Source of the DNA: Candidatus Binatia bacterium
GTDB taxonomy: Bacteria > Desulfobacterota > Binatia > UBA1149 > CAITLU01
Reading direction: 5' to 3'
Assembly (NCBI GenBank): GCA_036493895.1
Contig: DASXOZ010000015.1
Location: forward strand, 83,446-147,445
Length of the DNA: 64,000 nucleotides
The notes beneath the pieces are model-generated. The model saw only the letters and a program-made list of their open reading frames with translations. It was not told where the DNA came from and ran no database searches. Made by a program: the position numbers and the translations under genes. Positions 34,301 to 44,434 of the stretch are shown piece by piece. Every line of letters begins with the position of its first letter. The stretch's first letter is position 1.

Positions 34301-35369
34301 CCGGCAGCGCCGGGACCGCCGCCTTCGCGATCGCCGCATCGTCGAGAAAACGGGCACCGGCACGCGCCGTGCGCCGCGCGCTGGGCACGGACGCCGTGTA
34401 GACGAGCGCCGAGATCTTGCGACCGACGATGTCGTGGCGCACGGTCGCGACCGGTCCTTCGACGGCAACACGGATTCCCGTGCGCTGCCCGATGAGCGTA
34501 GCCAGCGCGGCCGCGGCATCCGCATCCTCGCCATCGGCAATCTCGACCGTCGGCAGCTCCCACATTCCGGCAAGCAGCGTTTCGCTGGCCGCGCGGCGAA
34601 CGAACAGCATGCGGTCACCGCGACGAACTACGGCGCAGGCCACGCGCACGACGCGCGACGGGCGGCGTTGGCGCGGCGCCGCGTACGCAAGCGGGCTGCC
34701 GCTTGCGCGAGCGATGCAGCAGGATGCAAGAGGGCAGCCCTGGCAGCGCGCGATCCGTGCGGTGCACAGCGCCGAGCCGAGATCCATCAACGCTTCGTTG
34801 ACGCTGCCCGGATTGTCGCAATCGACGAGTCGGGCGCCGAGCTCTTCGACGGCGCTGCGGCCGGTTGCAGAGCGGGGATCGGCGATTCCGCCGATTCGGG
34901 CGACGACGCGCACGACGTTCGCATCCAGCGCGGCCTCGCGCTTTGCCCAGGCCATCGAAAGGATCGCGCTCGCCGTGTAGCGGCCGATGCCCGGGATACG
35001 CTCGAGCGCCTCGCGCGAGTGCGGGAGGCGGCCCGAATGCTCGCGCACGACGTATCTTGCGCCGGCATGCAGCAGGCGCGCGCGGCGGTAGTAGCCGAGG
35101 CCCGACCACGCGGCGACCACATCGGCGGCCGGTGCACGCGCCAACGAGACGAGGCTCGGGAATTTCGCGAGAAACCGGCGGTAAGGCTGCACGACCGCCT
35201 CGACGCGGGTCTGCTGGAGCATCACCTCCGAGATCCAGATCCGGTAGGCGCTGCGCGACCGGCGCCACGGAAGATCGCGACGCTCGCGATCGAACCATGC
35301 GAGCAGCGCTGCGCGGATGCGCGCGGCAGGCGCACCGGCCTCTGCCGCCGCTTTCGCGGCTGCAGGCAT
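34233..35369 (-). CDS. mutY: A/G-specific adenine glycosylase MutY
   Basis: A 378-residue DNA repair glycosylase that removes adenine mispaired with 8-oxoguanine. The N-terminal domain has DLPWRRS, SEVMLQQTRVEAV (catalytic Glu), the helix-hairpin-helix LERIPGIGRYTASAIL and the catalytic Asp in ALDANVVRV. The [4Fe-4S] ligands follow the exact pattern C-x6-C-x2-C-x5-C (CTARIARCQGCPLASCC). A C-terminal NUDIX-like 8-oxoG recognition domain starts near VVRVACAVVRRGDRMLFVRR. ATG 35369 is consistent with family length. It is 52 bp downstream of a TetR gene on the same strand. Confidence 0.95.
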   Translation of the reverse strand: MPAAAKAAAEAGAPAARIRAALLAWFDRERRDLPWRRSRSAYRIWISEVMLQQTRVEAVVQPYRRFLAKFPSLVSLARAPAADVVAAWSGLGYYRRARLLHAGARYVVREHSGRLPHSREALERIPGIGRYTASAILSMAWAKREAALDANVVRVVARIGGIADPRSATGRSAVEELGARLVDCDNPGSVNEALMDLGSALCTARIARCQGCPLASCCIARASGSPLAYAAPRQRRPSRVVRVACAVVRRGDRMLFVRRAASETLLAGMWELPTVEIADGEDADAAAALATLIGQRTGIRVAVEGPVATVRHDIVGRKISALVYTASVPSARRTARAGARFLDDAAIAKAAVPALPVKILREFAGPVQRRSPSTRGAA

Positions 35370-35421
35370 CCGTCGTGCGCGGGCATTCGTGGACGAAGCG
35401 GGGCGGGACACTCGCTTGCAG

Positions 35422-36042
35422 TCAGTGGCCAGACGCAGGACCTGCAACCATCGCCGATACGGTGCGCGTGAGGACGTCGGCGGCAGCGGCAACGCTGAGC
35501 CCGGCGAACCGGCGCAGCTCGTCCCAGACGACGAACGAGCCGGCGGCAGCGATGGCGTCGCACAGGTGCTCGTCGCCGCGCTCGCGTCCGGCGGTAAGCT
35601 CGGGCGCGAAGGCGCGTTCTACGTCGAGACGGTGCAACTGTCGCGCGAGATCCATCCGCGAAGCGACGATCTTGGAGAACGGTTCCTGGATCATCGCGGC
35701 GCGCCGGATCGGCGCGATGGTCTCGTAAAGGCGAGAGCGGTACTGGACGAACGCAGCGATGCGCGCCGCAAGGTCACCGTCGTAAGAGACGCCGATGTAG
35801 AGCTCGGCGACGCGGTTGGCCTGATGGTCGGAGACGGCGAGGAACAGGTCCTCCAGGTCGGCGAAGTGCTGGAACACCGACCGCACCGAAAGGCCGGCGC
35901 GGGCGGCAATGGCCGCAGCGGTGGGCTTCAGGTCGCCGGCGTCCAGAAGCGCGATGGTCGCCTCTACGATGCAGCCTCGAGTGCGGGCCGCGCGGGCGCG
36001 GCGACCGTCGACGGTGGTCTCGGCTGCCGTAACAGAGCCCAT
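35422..36042 (-). CDS. TetR/AcrR family regulator
   Basis: A 206-residue repressor-type regulator. The DNA-binding domain is TRGCIVEATIALLDAGDLKPTAAAIAARAGLSVRSVFQHFADLEDLF (residues about 20-65) with the recognition helix VRSVFQHF. The C-terminal ligand domain is not assignable. It is divergent from the aldo/keto reductase gene at 36249, which it may control through the shared 206-bp spacer, and sits just upstream of mutY. ATG 36042 was chosen because the longer frame lacks homology before it. Confidence 0.88.
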   Translation of the reverse strand: MGSVTAAETTVDGRRARAARTRGCIVEATIALLDAGDLKPTAAAIAARAGLSVRSVFQHFADLEDLFLAVSDHQANRVAELYIGVSYDGDLAARIAAFVQYRSRLYETIAPIRRAAMIQEPFSKIVASRMDLARQLHRLDVERAFAPELTAGRERGDEHLCDAIAAAGSFVVWDELRRFAGLSVAAAADVLTRTVSAMVAGPASGH

Positions 36043-36059
36043 GGCGCACCCTATAGACC

Positions 36060-36086
36060 AACTTGCACCGATTGTGCGAATAAGTT
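36060..36086. promoter_or_regulatory. possible TetR operator
   Basis: AACTTGCAC and GTGCGAATAAGTT face each other around CGATT, an imperfect palindrome just upstream of the TetR start in the TetR/aldo-keto reductase spacer. AT-rich composition here differs from the surroundings. Assignment rests on position and symmetry only. Confidence 0.35.
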
Positions 36087-36248
36087 CTGTGAAGCCGTCA
36101 CACTTGCCTTCCCACTGGCGCAGCGGCCCGGCCGCGGGCAAAGGGTGCGCATGAGGTTTCACCCCCGTCCAGGGGGCTTGAATCCCGGTTCAGGTTCAGC
36201 CGGCCGCGCCGAATTTTCGCCGACACCGCCGCAGGAGCAGTCAACGCA

Positions 36249-37265
36249 ATGAAAACCCGCCGTCTCGGCCGCAGCGGCCTCGTCGTCTCCGAAATCTGCA
36301 TGGGCACGATGACTTTCGGAGTTCAGGCCGACGAGGCCGAAAGCTCGGCCATCCTCGATAAAGCGTTCGCGGCCGGCGTAAATTTCCTTGATGTGGCAGA
36401 GGTTTACCCGGTTCCACCGTCGCCTGCCTACGCCGGGCGCAGCGAGGAGATCGTCGGGCGCTGGCTCAAAGGGCGGCCGCGCGACTCGGTGATCGTCGCG
36501 ACCAAGGTCGCTGGGCCGAGCGGAGGGTGGTTCGTGGCGCCGGTGCGCTCGGGCAACACGGGCCTGGACCGCCACTCCATCCGTATCGCCATCGAGGGCA
36601 GCCTGCGCCGCCTCGGGACCGACTACATCGACCTCTACCAGACCCACTGGCCGGACGCCGGCCTGGCCTACGACGAGACGATGGAGGCGCTCGACCGCGC
36701 AGTGCACGAGGGCAAGATCCGCGCGGTCGGCTGCAGCAACGAGACCGCGTGGGGATTGATGAAAAGCCTCGCCGCCAGCGATGCGGCGGGCCTGGTGCGC
36801 CACGAGACGATCCAGAACAATTTCAGCCTGATGCACCGCCGTTTCGAGGACGAGCTGGCGCGCGTCTGCCGCGCCGAAGGAATCAGCCTGCTGCCGTACA
36901 GCCCTCTCGGCGGCGGCCTGCTGTCAGGCAAATACCAGGGCGGCGCATGGCCCGACGGCTCGCGATTTTCGGCCTACCGGGCAGATGCCCGCAGGGGCGC
37001 CCGAATGGCGGCCCGCTTCGTCAACGACGCCACCCGGGGCACCTACGAAAAAATGGCGGAAATCGCCACGACGCACGGCGTGGCGCCGGCCACTTTCGCG
37101 ATCGCGTGGACGCTCAGCCGTGACTTCGTCGGCTCGACGATCATCGGGGCCACCCACCGGGACCAGCTCGACGCCACCCTGGCGGCGGCCGACGTCAAGC
37201 TGCCTGCCGAGGCGCTGCAGGCCGTCGACAAGCTTTCCAGTGACATCCGCTATCCGATGGAGTAG
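36249..37265 (+). CDS. aldo/keto reductase
   Basis: A 338-residue NADPH-dependent oxidoreductase with the (beta/alpha)8 AKR fold. The catalytic tetrad is visible: Asp and Tyr in FLDVAEVYP, Lys in VIVATKVAGP and His in LYQTHWPD. C-terminal cofactor contacts lie in STIIGATHRDQLD. The Tas-like/AKR12-13-type sequence MKTRRLGRSGLVVSEICMGTMTFG matches members that reduce aldehydes or sugar-derived carbonyls. It is divergent from a TetR regulator that probably controls it. Confidence 0.93.
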   Translation: MKTRRLGRSGLVVSEICMGTMTFGVQADEAESSAILDKAFAAGVNFLDVAEVYPVPPSPAYAGRSEEIVGRWLKGRPRDSVIVATKVAGPSGGWFVAPVRSGNTGLDRHSIRIAIEGSLRRLGTDYIDLYQTHWPDAGLAYDETMEALDRAVHEGKIRAVGCSNETAWGLMKSLAASDAAGLVRHETIQNNFSLMHRRFEDELARVCRAEGISLLPYSPLGGGLLSGKYQGGAWPDGSRFSAYRADARRGARMAARFVNDATRGTYEKMAEIATTHGVAPATFAIAWTLSRDFVGSTIIGATHRDQLDATLAAADVKLPAEALQAVDKLSSDIRYPME

Positions 37266-37333
37266 ACGAAAGTGACGACAGGGGCCCGACGGGGAACAAA
37301 AGGCGGGTACTCCGGGGTGTCAGGGAAAAACAG

Positions 37334-39151
37334 TTGTTGCGAAGGGGGTTGATAGCAAAGTGCGGCCCGATGCTGGCCGTGGCGCTGGTCATGGGCGGCA
37401 GCGGTGTCGCCTCGGCCACTGCCACTGCCCAGGCGTCCCGCTACGCCGCAATCGTCGTCGATGCCGACACCGGCGACGTCCTGTACGAGCGTAACGCCGA
37501 CCTGCCTCGCCATCCGGCGTCGCTCACGAAAATCATGACGCTGTACCTCACGTTCGAGGCGATGGCGGCAAAGAAACTGAGCGCCGGTGATCTTCTTCCC
37601 GTGTCGGCTCTTGCGGCCGGCCAGGATCCTTCGCGCCTCGACCTTCCCGCCGGATCGAAGCTCAAGGTCGAGGATGCAATCCGGGCGATCACGACCAAGT
37701 CGGCCAACGATGCCGCGTGCGTGCTGGCCGAAGCTCTCGGCAAGGGAAGCGAACAACACTTCATCGACGCGATGAACGCCAAGGCGAAGGCGCTCGGCCT
37801 GGCCCATACCACCTTCAAAAACCCGTCAGGGCTTCCCGACGACGGTCACATCATGAGCGCGCGCGACCTGGCGACGCTGTGCCGCGCACTGATCCACGAC
37901 TTCCCGACCTACTACAGCTACTTCTCGACCGACTCCTTCGACTTCAAGGGAACGCGCTACCCGAACCAGAACCGCTTCCTGCACACGTACTACGGAGCCG
38001 ACGGCATCAAGACCGGCTTCGTCAACGCGTCGGGACACAATCTTGCCGCATCCGCCGTGCGCGGCGGCAAGCGCCTGATCGCAATCGTGCTCGGCGGCGA
38101 CACCCAGGCCTGGACGCGGGAGCACGCAACGCGCCTGCTCGACGTCGCGTATGCGAAGATCGACCCTAGCCTGGTGATGGTCGCAGGCAATGCGCCGGAC
38201 GATGCGGACGAAGGAGCGTCGGAAGGTACTGCCGTCGCAGCCGCACCGGCCGCGGCAGGCGGGGCGCCGACAGCCGCCGCTGCGACGACTGCCGTCGCAA
38301 CCTCGGAGTCGTTTTCCACTCCTGCCGGCGCGGTGACACTCGCATCGGCGCAGGCCCTGGCGCTGCCGAACGGCACTGCCAACCTGCTCGCCTACGCCAG
38401 CCCGACACCCGGACCGGTGGGCAGCAGGCCCGAAGCTCCCGATCATCCTCAAGCTGCCGGCTACGGCGCAGCTTCGGCAGCACCCTCCAGTGCGCCCTCG
38501 GCATCTTCACCGCCGCACTCCCCCGGACGTCCGAATTCCGGTGCCACCGCAGAACTGGCGTCGGCAACTACCCACGCGGAGCTTCCCCTGGTCACTTCGC
38601 AGGCGCCTGCCACCGAAGAGGTTACCGAGGGCACGATCGAACGGGAGCTGATGACGGGAACTGCGGCGCCGAACGCGCCAGTGGAAACCAGGCTCTCGCG
38701 AGCCGAGCATACAGCAGGGCGCGTACCTGGAGAGTCGTCGCCTGCGGCGGCACGCACGAACGAGGCCCCGTCGAGGCAGCAAGCCGCGCCCTCGCCGAGC
38801 TCACCCGATCGCGCCAAGGCGGCCGCCGCATCGGCTCCTGTTTCTGCGGCTGGGGCGGACACGATCGTCCCGGCCTCCGACGGCAGCAGGGGCTGGTCGG
38901 TGCAGGTCGGACTGTTCCGCGATGCGACCATCGCGCGTCGCCGGGGCGAGGAAGCGCGCAGCCTGATGCCGGCGCAGATTCGCGGAGCGGATCTGGTCAT
39001 CGGCCGGGCCGTCGACGGAGTTCACGTCACGTCCCGGATCAGCCGCCTGACCGAGCAGGACGCCCGCCTGGCCTGCAGCGAGCTGGAGCGAGGGCGCGTG
39101 CCGTGCATCGTCATTCCGCCGGGTCACCCGCTGGTCGTCGCGACAAACTGA
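37334..39151 (+). CDS. D-alanyl-D-alanine carboxypeptidase (peptidase S11) with C-terminal SPOR domain
   Basis: A 605-residue exported penicillin-binding protein. The active-site motifs are SLTK (63-66), SAN (123-125) and KTG (226-228), all in the S11 DacA/PBP5 arrangement. After the catalytic domain (to about residue 275) comes a disordered Ala/Pro/Ser-rich linker of about 250 residues, then a SPOR domain (GWSVQVGLFRDATIARRRGEEARSL to the end) that should bind denuded septal peptidoglycan. It trims pentapeptide stems and is probably directed to the division site. The start is uncertain: TTG 37334 gives a full signal peptide, ATG 37370 a shorter one. Confidence 0.9.
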   Translation: MLRRGLIAKCGPMLAVALVMGGSGVASATATAQASRYAAIVVDADTGDVLYERNADLPRHPASLTKIMTLYLTFEAMAAKKLSAGDLLPVSALAAGQDPSRLDLPAGSKLKVEDAIRAITTKSANDAACVLAEALGKGSEQHFIDAMNAKAKALGLAHTTFKNPSGLPDDGHIMSARDLATLCRALIHDFPTYYSYFSTDSFDFKGTRYPNQNRFLHTYYGADGIKTGFVNASGHNLAASAVRGGKRLIAIVLGGDTQAWTREHATRLLDVAYAKIDPSLVMVAGNAPDDADEGASEGTAVAAAPAAAGGAPTAAAATTAVATSESFSTPAGAVTLASAQALALPNGTANLLAYASPTPGPVGSRPEAPDHPQAAGYGAASAAPSSAPSASSPPHSPGRPNSGATAELASATTHAELPLVTSQAPATEEVTEGTIERELMTGTAAPNAPVETRLSRAEHTAGRVPGESSPAAARTNEAPSRQQAAPSPSSPDRAKAAAASAPVSAAGADTIVPASDGSRGWSVQVGLFRDATIARRRGEEARSLMPAQIRGADLVIGRAVDGVHVTSRISRLTEQDARLACSELERGRVPCIVIPPGHPLVVATN

Positions 39152-39161
39152 TCGATTCACA

Positions 39162-39195
39162 AGCACAGCACGCGGCGCCGGCCGCGCTGTGTGCT
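39162..39195 (+). terminator. possible terminator after the DD-carboxypeptidase
   Basis: AGCACA and CGCGGC on the left pair with GCCGCG and TGTGCT on the right across a small internal mismatch, followed by GTTTC. The hairpin begins 10 nt after the carboxypeptidase stop codon. The U-tract is short. Confidence 0.45.
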
Positions 39196-39247
39196 GTTTC
39201 ACCCCCCGTTACGGTAGCGCGGTCCCCACCACACGTCCCTGCGACTG

Positions 39248-39276
39248 CGTTCCCGGTCACTTGACGACCGGGAACG
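39248..39276. repeat. perfect 11-bp inverted repeat
   Basis: CGTTCCCGGTC (39248-39258) and GACCGGGAACG (39266-39276) are perfect complements around a 7-nt loop. It may be a second terminator for the upstream gene or the first stem of the downstream leader. Confidence 0.7.
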
Positions 39277-39495
39277 ACGATTCCTTTCCCTCGCGCGAAG
39301 TTGACGAAAACCCCGAAGTCGGACAGGGTCTTTCTTTGCGGAAACAAAGAGCAACGGATTACGAGGGGCCGATGGCGGGATCTGCCTCGGCAGGCCGAGC
39401 CTGCAGGCGGACGGGGATGGGCGAAAGACGGTGCAACCAGGCCGCTTTCGCGAACTGAGACCAGCGTTGGTCGACAGAGGGAAAAAGGAGACGAC

Positions 39496-42400
39496 ATGAA
39501 CAACTCGACGAGAATCGGCAGGGCTGCATCTGCTGGCCGGCTGGCTTCGGCAGCGCTACTGGCCGTTTTCGCTGCTGCAGCCTGGAGCACGTCCGCGCAT
39601 GCAGCGGCCTGTCTCGATCAAGCATTCGGCGGTACGACCAACTGCACCGCGAACGACATCTCCGTCGCCAGCGTCACCGTCACCAACATCACCGACGGTT
39701 GCAACGGCAGTCCGAACGATACGTTCACGTTCGACGGCACGCTGAACGTCCAGCCGACGGCGACCGCCCGCTACGACATCGGTTTCTACATCGGCGGCAG
39801 CCCGGAGACCTCCACCAACGGCGACTGCTTCGTCGCGACGATCCCGACCGACGTCGGCAATCTCGACAACGACGCCTGCGGCGACACCACGAGCTCGGCG
39901 ATGATCCAGGTCCCGGTGACCGGCCTGACCGCGCCGTGCCAGGATGCCGACAACAACGGCTTCTTCGATCTGAACACCTGCTCGTCGTGGAAACAGAACG
40001 CCGACAGCACGGACTGCCCCGACGTCACGGGCGCCATTCCCGGCACAAAGTCCAAGTGCGACTGCCAGGTCGTCAACACGACGCTGGCCGTGCCGTTCTG
40101 CGCATCCAACGCCGACTGCAACGACCAGAACGTCTGCACCGACGACATCTGCAACACGAAGGCCTCCGGACTCGGCGACCAGTTCGGCTGCAGCCACACC
40201 AACAACACCGCTCCGTGCGACGACGGCATCTTCTGCAACGGCGTCGACGTCTGCAGCGCCGGCACCTGCAACCACCCCGGTGATCCCTGCGCCAACGGCG
40301 ACGTCTGCGGCACCCAGTGCAACGAGGCCGATCAGAACTGTTTCGTGACGGCGGGCACCGTCTGCCGCGCGACGACCGGCGTCTGCGACGTCGCCGAGGC
40401 CTGCACCGGATCCGACACGGCGTGTCCCGCCGATGCCTTCCTCGGCTCGGCGACCACCTGCCGCGATTCCGTCGGCGTCTGCGATACGCCCGAGGCATGC
40501 AGCGGCAGCAGCGCCGATTGCCCGGCCGATATCTTCCTCGCCGACGATGTCGTGTGCCGCGGTTCGGGCGGCGTCTGCGACGTGGCCGAGAACTGCACCG
40601 GCAACGGCCCGGATTGCCCGGCGGACTCCTTCGTTCCGTCTTCGACGGTGTGTCGCGGCGTCGCCGGAATCTGCGACGTTGCCGAAAGCTGCACCGGAAG
40701 CTCGGCGTCGTGCCCGGCCAATGCGTTCGAAGGCACCGGCATCGTGTGCCGCCAGACCACCGGCGTCTGCGACCTGACGGAAAGCTGCACGGGCTCGGGC
40801 GCATCGTGCCCGGCCGACTCCTTCGTATCGTCCTCGACGGTGTGCCGCGCCTCGGCCGGCGTCTGCGACGCGGCCGAGCTTTGCACCGGCTCGAGCTCTT
40901 CGTGCCCGTTCGACTCCTTCGCCGCCACGACGACGGTCTGCCGTGCATCCGGCGGCATCTGCGACGTGGCTGAAAACTGCAGCGGTGAGAGCGCCGACTG
41001 CCCGGCCGACGTCCTCGTGCCGTCGTCGACGGTGTGCCGCACCTCGGGTGGTGTCTGCGACCTCGCCGAGAGCTGCACGGGAACGAGCGTCTCGTGTCCG
41101 GCCGATTCGTTCCAGACCAACGAAACGGTCTGCCGCGCCTCGGGCGGCGTCTGCGACGTCGCCGAAAACTGCACCGGCACCAGCGCCACGTGCCCGGCCG
41201 ACGCGTTCGAGAACGGCACCACCTGCCGCGCCTCGGCCGGTGTCTGCGACCTGGTCGAGACCTGCTCGGGAACGAGCGCCTCGTGTCCGGCCGATTCGTT
41301 CCAGAACGGCACCACCTGCCGCAGCGCGGGCGGGATCTGTGACGCGGCCGAGACCTGCTCCGGATCGAGCGCCTCGTGCCCGGCCGACACGTTCTCGTCT
41401 TCGACGACCGTCTGCCGCCCGTCGGCAGGCGTCTGCGACGGCACCGAGTTCTGCACCGGAACCGGCGCGAGCTGTCCGGCCGACGTCGTCGCTGCGACGA
41501 CCCAGGTCTGCCGCCCGGCCAACGGCGTCTGCGACGTCGCCGAGACCTGCGACGGATCGACGGGCACCTGCCCTGCCGATGCGTTCGATTCGTCGGCTAC
41601 CGTCTGCCGCGCCTCTGCCGGTGTCTGCGACACGGCCGAGCACTGCACGGGAACCTCGGGCTCCTGCCCGGCCAACGCGTTCGTCTCGTCGTCGACGGTC
41701 TGCCGCGGCTCTGCCGGAGTCTGCGACGTGGCCGAGAACTGCAGCGGCAGCGCCGCGACCTGCCCCGCCGACACGTTCAAGGGAGCGTCGACGACGTGCC
41801 GCGCAGCGGCTGACGTCTGCGACGTTGCCGAAGTGTGCAGCGGCACGGCGACCTCCTGTCCGGCCAACGGCTTTGCCCAGAACGGCACGGCCTGCGCCAG
41901 CGACCAGAACGTCTGCACCAACGACATCTGCAACGGCCAGGGCACCTGCACGCACCAGAACAACACGGCCTCGTGCGACGACGGCCTGTTCTGCACGGTC
42001 AACGACAAGTGCGCCAACGGGCAGTGCCACGGCACGGCGCGCGACTGCAGCGACGAAGTCGACTGCACCGTCGACTCCTGCAACGAGTCGGCGGGCCAGT
42101 GCGTGCACACGCCCAACAACCAGGTCTGCGGCGACGAAGACTCGTGCACGACCGATATCTGCGACGTCAACACGGGCTGCAAGCACGTGTTCTCGTGCAA
42201 GGACATCTGCCGGCGTCCGGGCTGGTACGGCACCCGCGCCGGCAGCCTGCACGACGACGAGAACATCGTGCAGGAGATCCTCGACGCGGTCGGCGGACTG
42301 CACGTCTGCGGCCAGACGATCACCGAGACCAGCACCGATACGTCTCCGTTCCTCGACAGCTTCGGCCTGAACTCGGCGCTCGAGGCCCTGTGCGTGCACG

Positions 42401-42894
42401 TCGGGCAGGATCCGGAGAGGGCGCTGTACCGCGAGCTCGTCACTGCCGCGCTCAACTGCGCGATCAGCGGCGCGGTCGACTGCGACAGCGAGGTCAGCAA
42501 GTTCGTGAGCGTCTCGTACAACAACTGCAACGCTCTCTGCGGCGGTGCGGCAGCGACGGACGACGAGGGCAACTCGCCGGTGGCCACCTGCATCGCCCAG
42601 CTCGACTGCTACAACAGCGGCGGTCACCTGATCGATGGGCTGTGCGCACTCGGAAGCTGCGACGTGACGCGTGCGCCTTGCGGCGCCGAGTACGGCCAGT
42701 GCCAGCCGTTCCCGACCGTCACGTTCCCGATCCTGCAGGTCTGCAAGCGCTTCGAGGGCAACTGTCGCGACGAGGACTTCTGCAACCCGGGCCTCGACAT
42801 CTGCCCGACCAATTTCAAGGGCGGAAGCAGCGAGGCGTGCAAGGAAGCCAAGCACGACCAGTGCACGATCGACCAGTGCCCGACCTCGGACTGA
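39496..42894 (+). CDS. secreted protein with sixteen disintegrin-like cysteine repeats
   Basis: An 1132-residue exported protein (signal peptide to about residue 36, AHAAAC). After an N-terminal region of about 250 residues with paired cysteines, residues 289-793 hold sixteen repeats of 31-32 residues, each with the pattern C-x6-C-x5-C-x6-C and the core VCRxxxGVCDVAExCTG, followed by CPAD. This is the bacterial counterpart of the disintegrin domain of ADAM proteases and snake venoms. Further cysteine-rich units (QNVCTNDICN, DGLFCTVNDKC) and a globular C-terminus follow. A structural or adhesive role at the cell surface is likely but unproven. AAAAAGGAG precedes the ATG at 39496. Confidence 0.88.
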   Translation: MNNSTRIGRAASAGRLASAALLAVFAAAAWSTSAHAAACLDQAFGGTTNCTANDISVASVTVTNITDGCNGSPNDTFTFDGTLNVQPTATARYDIGFYIGGSPETSTNGDCFVATIPTDVGNLDNDACGDTTSSAMIQVPVTGLTAPCQDADNNGFFDLNTCSSWKQNADSTDCPDVTGAIPGTKSKCDCQVVNTTLAVPFCASNADCNDQNVCTDDICNTKASGLGDQFGCSHTNNTAPCDDGIFCNGVDVCSAGTCNHPGDPCANGDVCGTQCNEADQNCFVTAGTVCRATTGVCDVAEACTGSDTACPADAFLGSATTCRDSVGVCDTPEACSGSSADCPADIFLADDVVCRGSGGVCDVAENCTGNGPDCPADSFVPSSTVCRGVAGICDVAESCTGSSASCPANAFEGTGIVCRQTTGVCDLTESCTGSGASCPADSFVSSSTVCRASAGVCDAAELCTGSSSSCPFDSFAATTTVCRASGGICDVAENCSGESADCPADVLVPSSTVCRTSGGVCDLAESCTGTSVSCPADSFQTNETVCRASGGVCDVAENCTGTSATCPADAFENGTTCRASAGVCDLVETCSGTSASCPADSFQNGTTCRSAGGICDAAETCSGSSASCPADTFSSSTTVCRPSAGVCDGTEFCTGTGASCPADVVAATTQVCRPANGVCDVAETCDGSTGTCPADAFDSSATVCRASAGVCDTAEHCTGTSGSCPANAFVSSSTVCRGSAGVCDVAENCSGSAATCPADTFKGASTTCRAAADVCDVAEVCSGTATSCPANGFAQNGTACASDQNVCTNDICNGQGTCTHQNNTASCDDGLFCTVNDKCANGQCHGTARDCSDEVDCTVDSCNESAGQCVHTPNNQVCGDEDSCTTDICDVNTGCKHVFSCKDICRRPGWYGTRAGSLHDDENIVQEILDAVGGLHVCGQTITETSTDTSPFLDSFGLNSALEALCVHVGQDPERALYRELVTAALNCAISGAVDCDSEVSKFVSVSYNNCNALCGGAAATDDEGNSPVATCIAQLDCYNSGGHLIDGLCALGSCDVTRAPCGAEYGQCQPFPTVTFPILQVCKRFEGNCRDEDFCNPGLDICPTNFKGGSSEACKEAKHDQCTIDQCPTSD

Positions 42895-42907
42895 TCTCGT
42901 GAACCAT

Positions 42908-42974
42908 GCCCGGCTGCCGAGCGGCAGCCGGGCCCGACAACAAGGGGGAGCCCGTCAATGGGCTCCCCCTTGTT
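42908..42974 (+). terminator. double hairpin terminator
   Basis: Two perfect stems follow the disintegrin-repeat gene: a 12-bp GC stem (42908-42919 with 42922-42933, 2-nt loop) and a 15-bp stem (42939-42953 with 42960-42974, loop GTCAAT), followed by CTTTTGG. The second has the form of an intrinsic terminator. Confidence 0.8.
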
Positions 42975-43002
42975 CTTTTGGTTCATTCGGTCAGGCGCCA
43001 GC

Positions 43003-43140
43003 GATTGCGCGTGGGGTCAGATAGCGCGGTGGCGTCAGCACCGGTGATTGCGCGTGGGGTCAGGCACCAGCGGGCACCGGCGCACGTGGTTGCGCGTGGG
43101 GTCAGGCACCAGCGGGCACCGGCGCACGTGGTTGCGGATG
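43003..43140. repeat. 42-43-bp tandem repeats carrying GGGGTCAGGCACC
   Basis: Units beginning at 43003, 43046 and 43089, plus a partial one from 43131, share GCGCGTGGGGTCAGGCACC, then AGCGGGCACCGGCGCACGTG. The first copy is diverged after GGGGTCAG. This is a tandem expansion of the short palindromic element found elsewhere in the window; the rest of this 324-bp gap up to the asd stop holds no gene. Confidence 0.85.
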
Positions 43141-43218
43141 CGGCGGTTTTTGGCGGATAGAACGGGTGCGCCTATACCCGGGCTGGTGCCAGACCCCTCC
43201 AGACCCCTTCAGACCGCG

Positions 43219-44432
<1,214 letters not shown>

Positions 44433-44434
44433 TG

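Larger units (their letters stand above)
39152..39495 (+). other. 344-bp leader region with several hairpins
   Basis: No gene is seen here. It holds a terminator-like hairpin near 39162-39195, a perfect 11-bp inverted repeat at 39248-39276, a small stem CTTTGCGGAAACAAAG around 39335 and a stem GACCAGCGTTGGTC around 39461, then AAAAAGGAG before the next ATG. The part from 39300 could be a long structured 5' leader, but it matches no riboswitch consensus I know. Confidence 0.5.

Noticed and set aside
39300..39480. Cyclic-di-GMP (GEMM) or cobalamin riboswitch
   Set aside because: Stems are present but the conserved GCAAAGCC-type core, the paired tetraloop/receptor and the B12-box words are missing.
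39556..42855. 1099-codon open frame antisense to the disintegrin-repeat gene
   Set aside because: It mirrors the repeats of the sense gene and translates into Arg/Val/Ala-rich sequence without a signal peptide or family motif; the sense strand has signal peptide, ribosome site and cysteine repeats.
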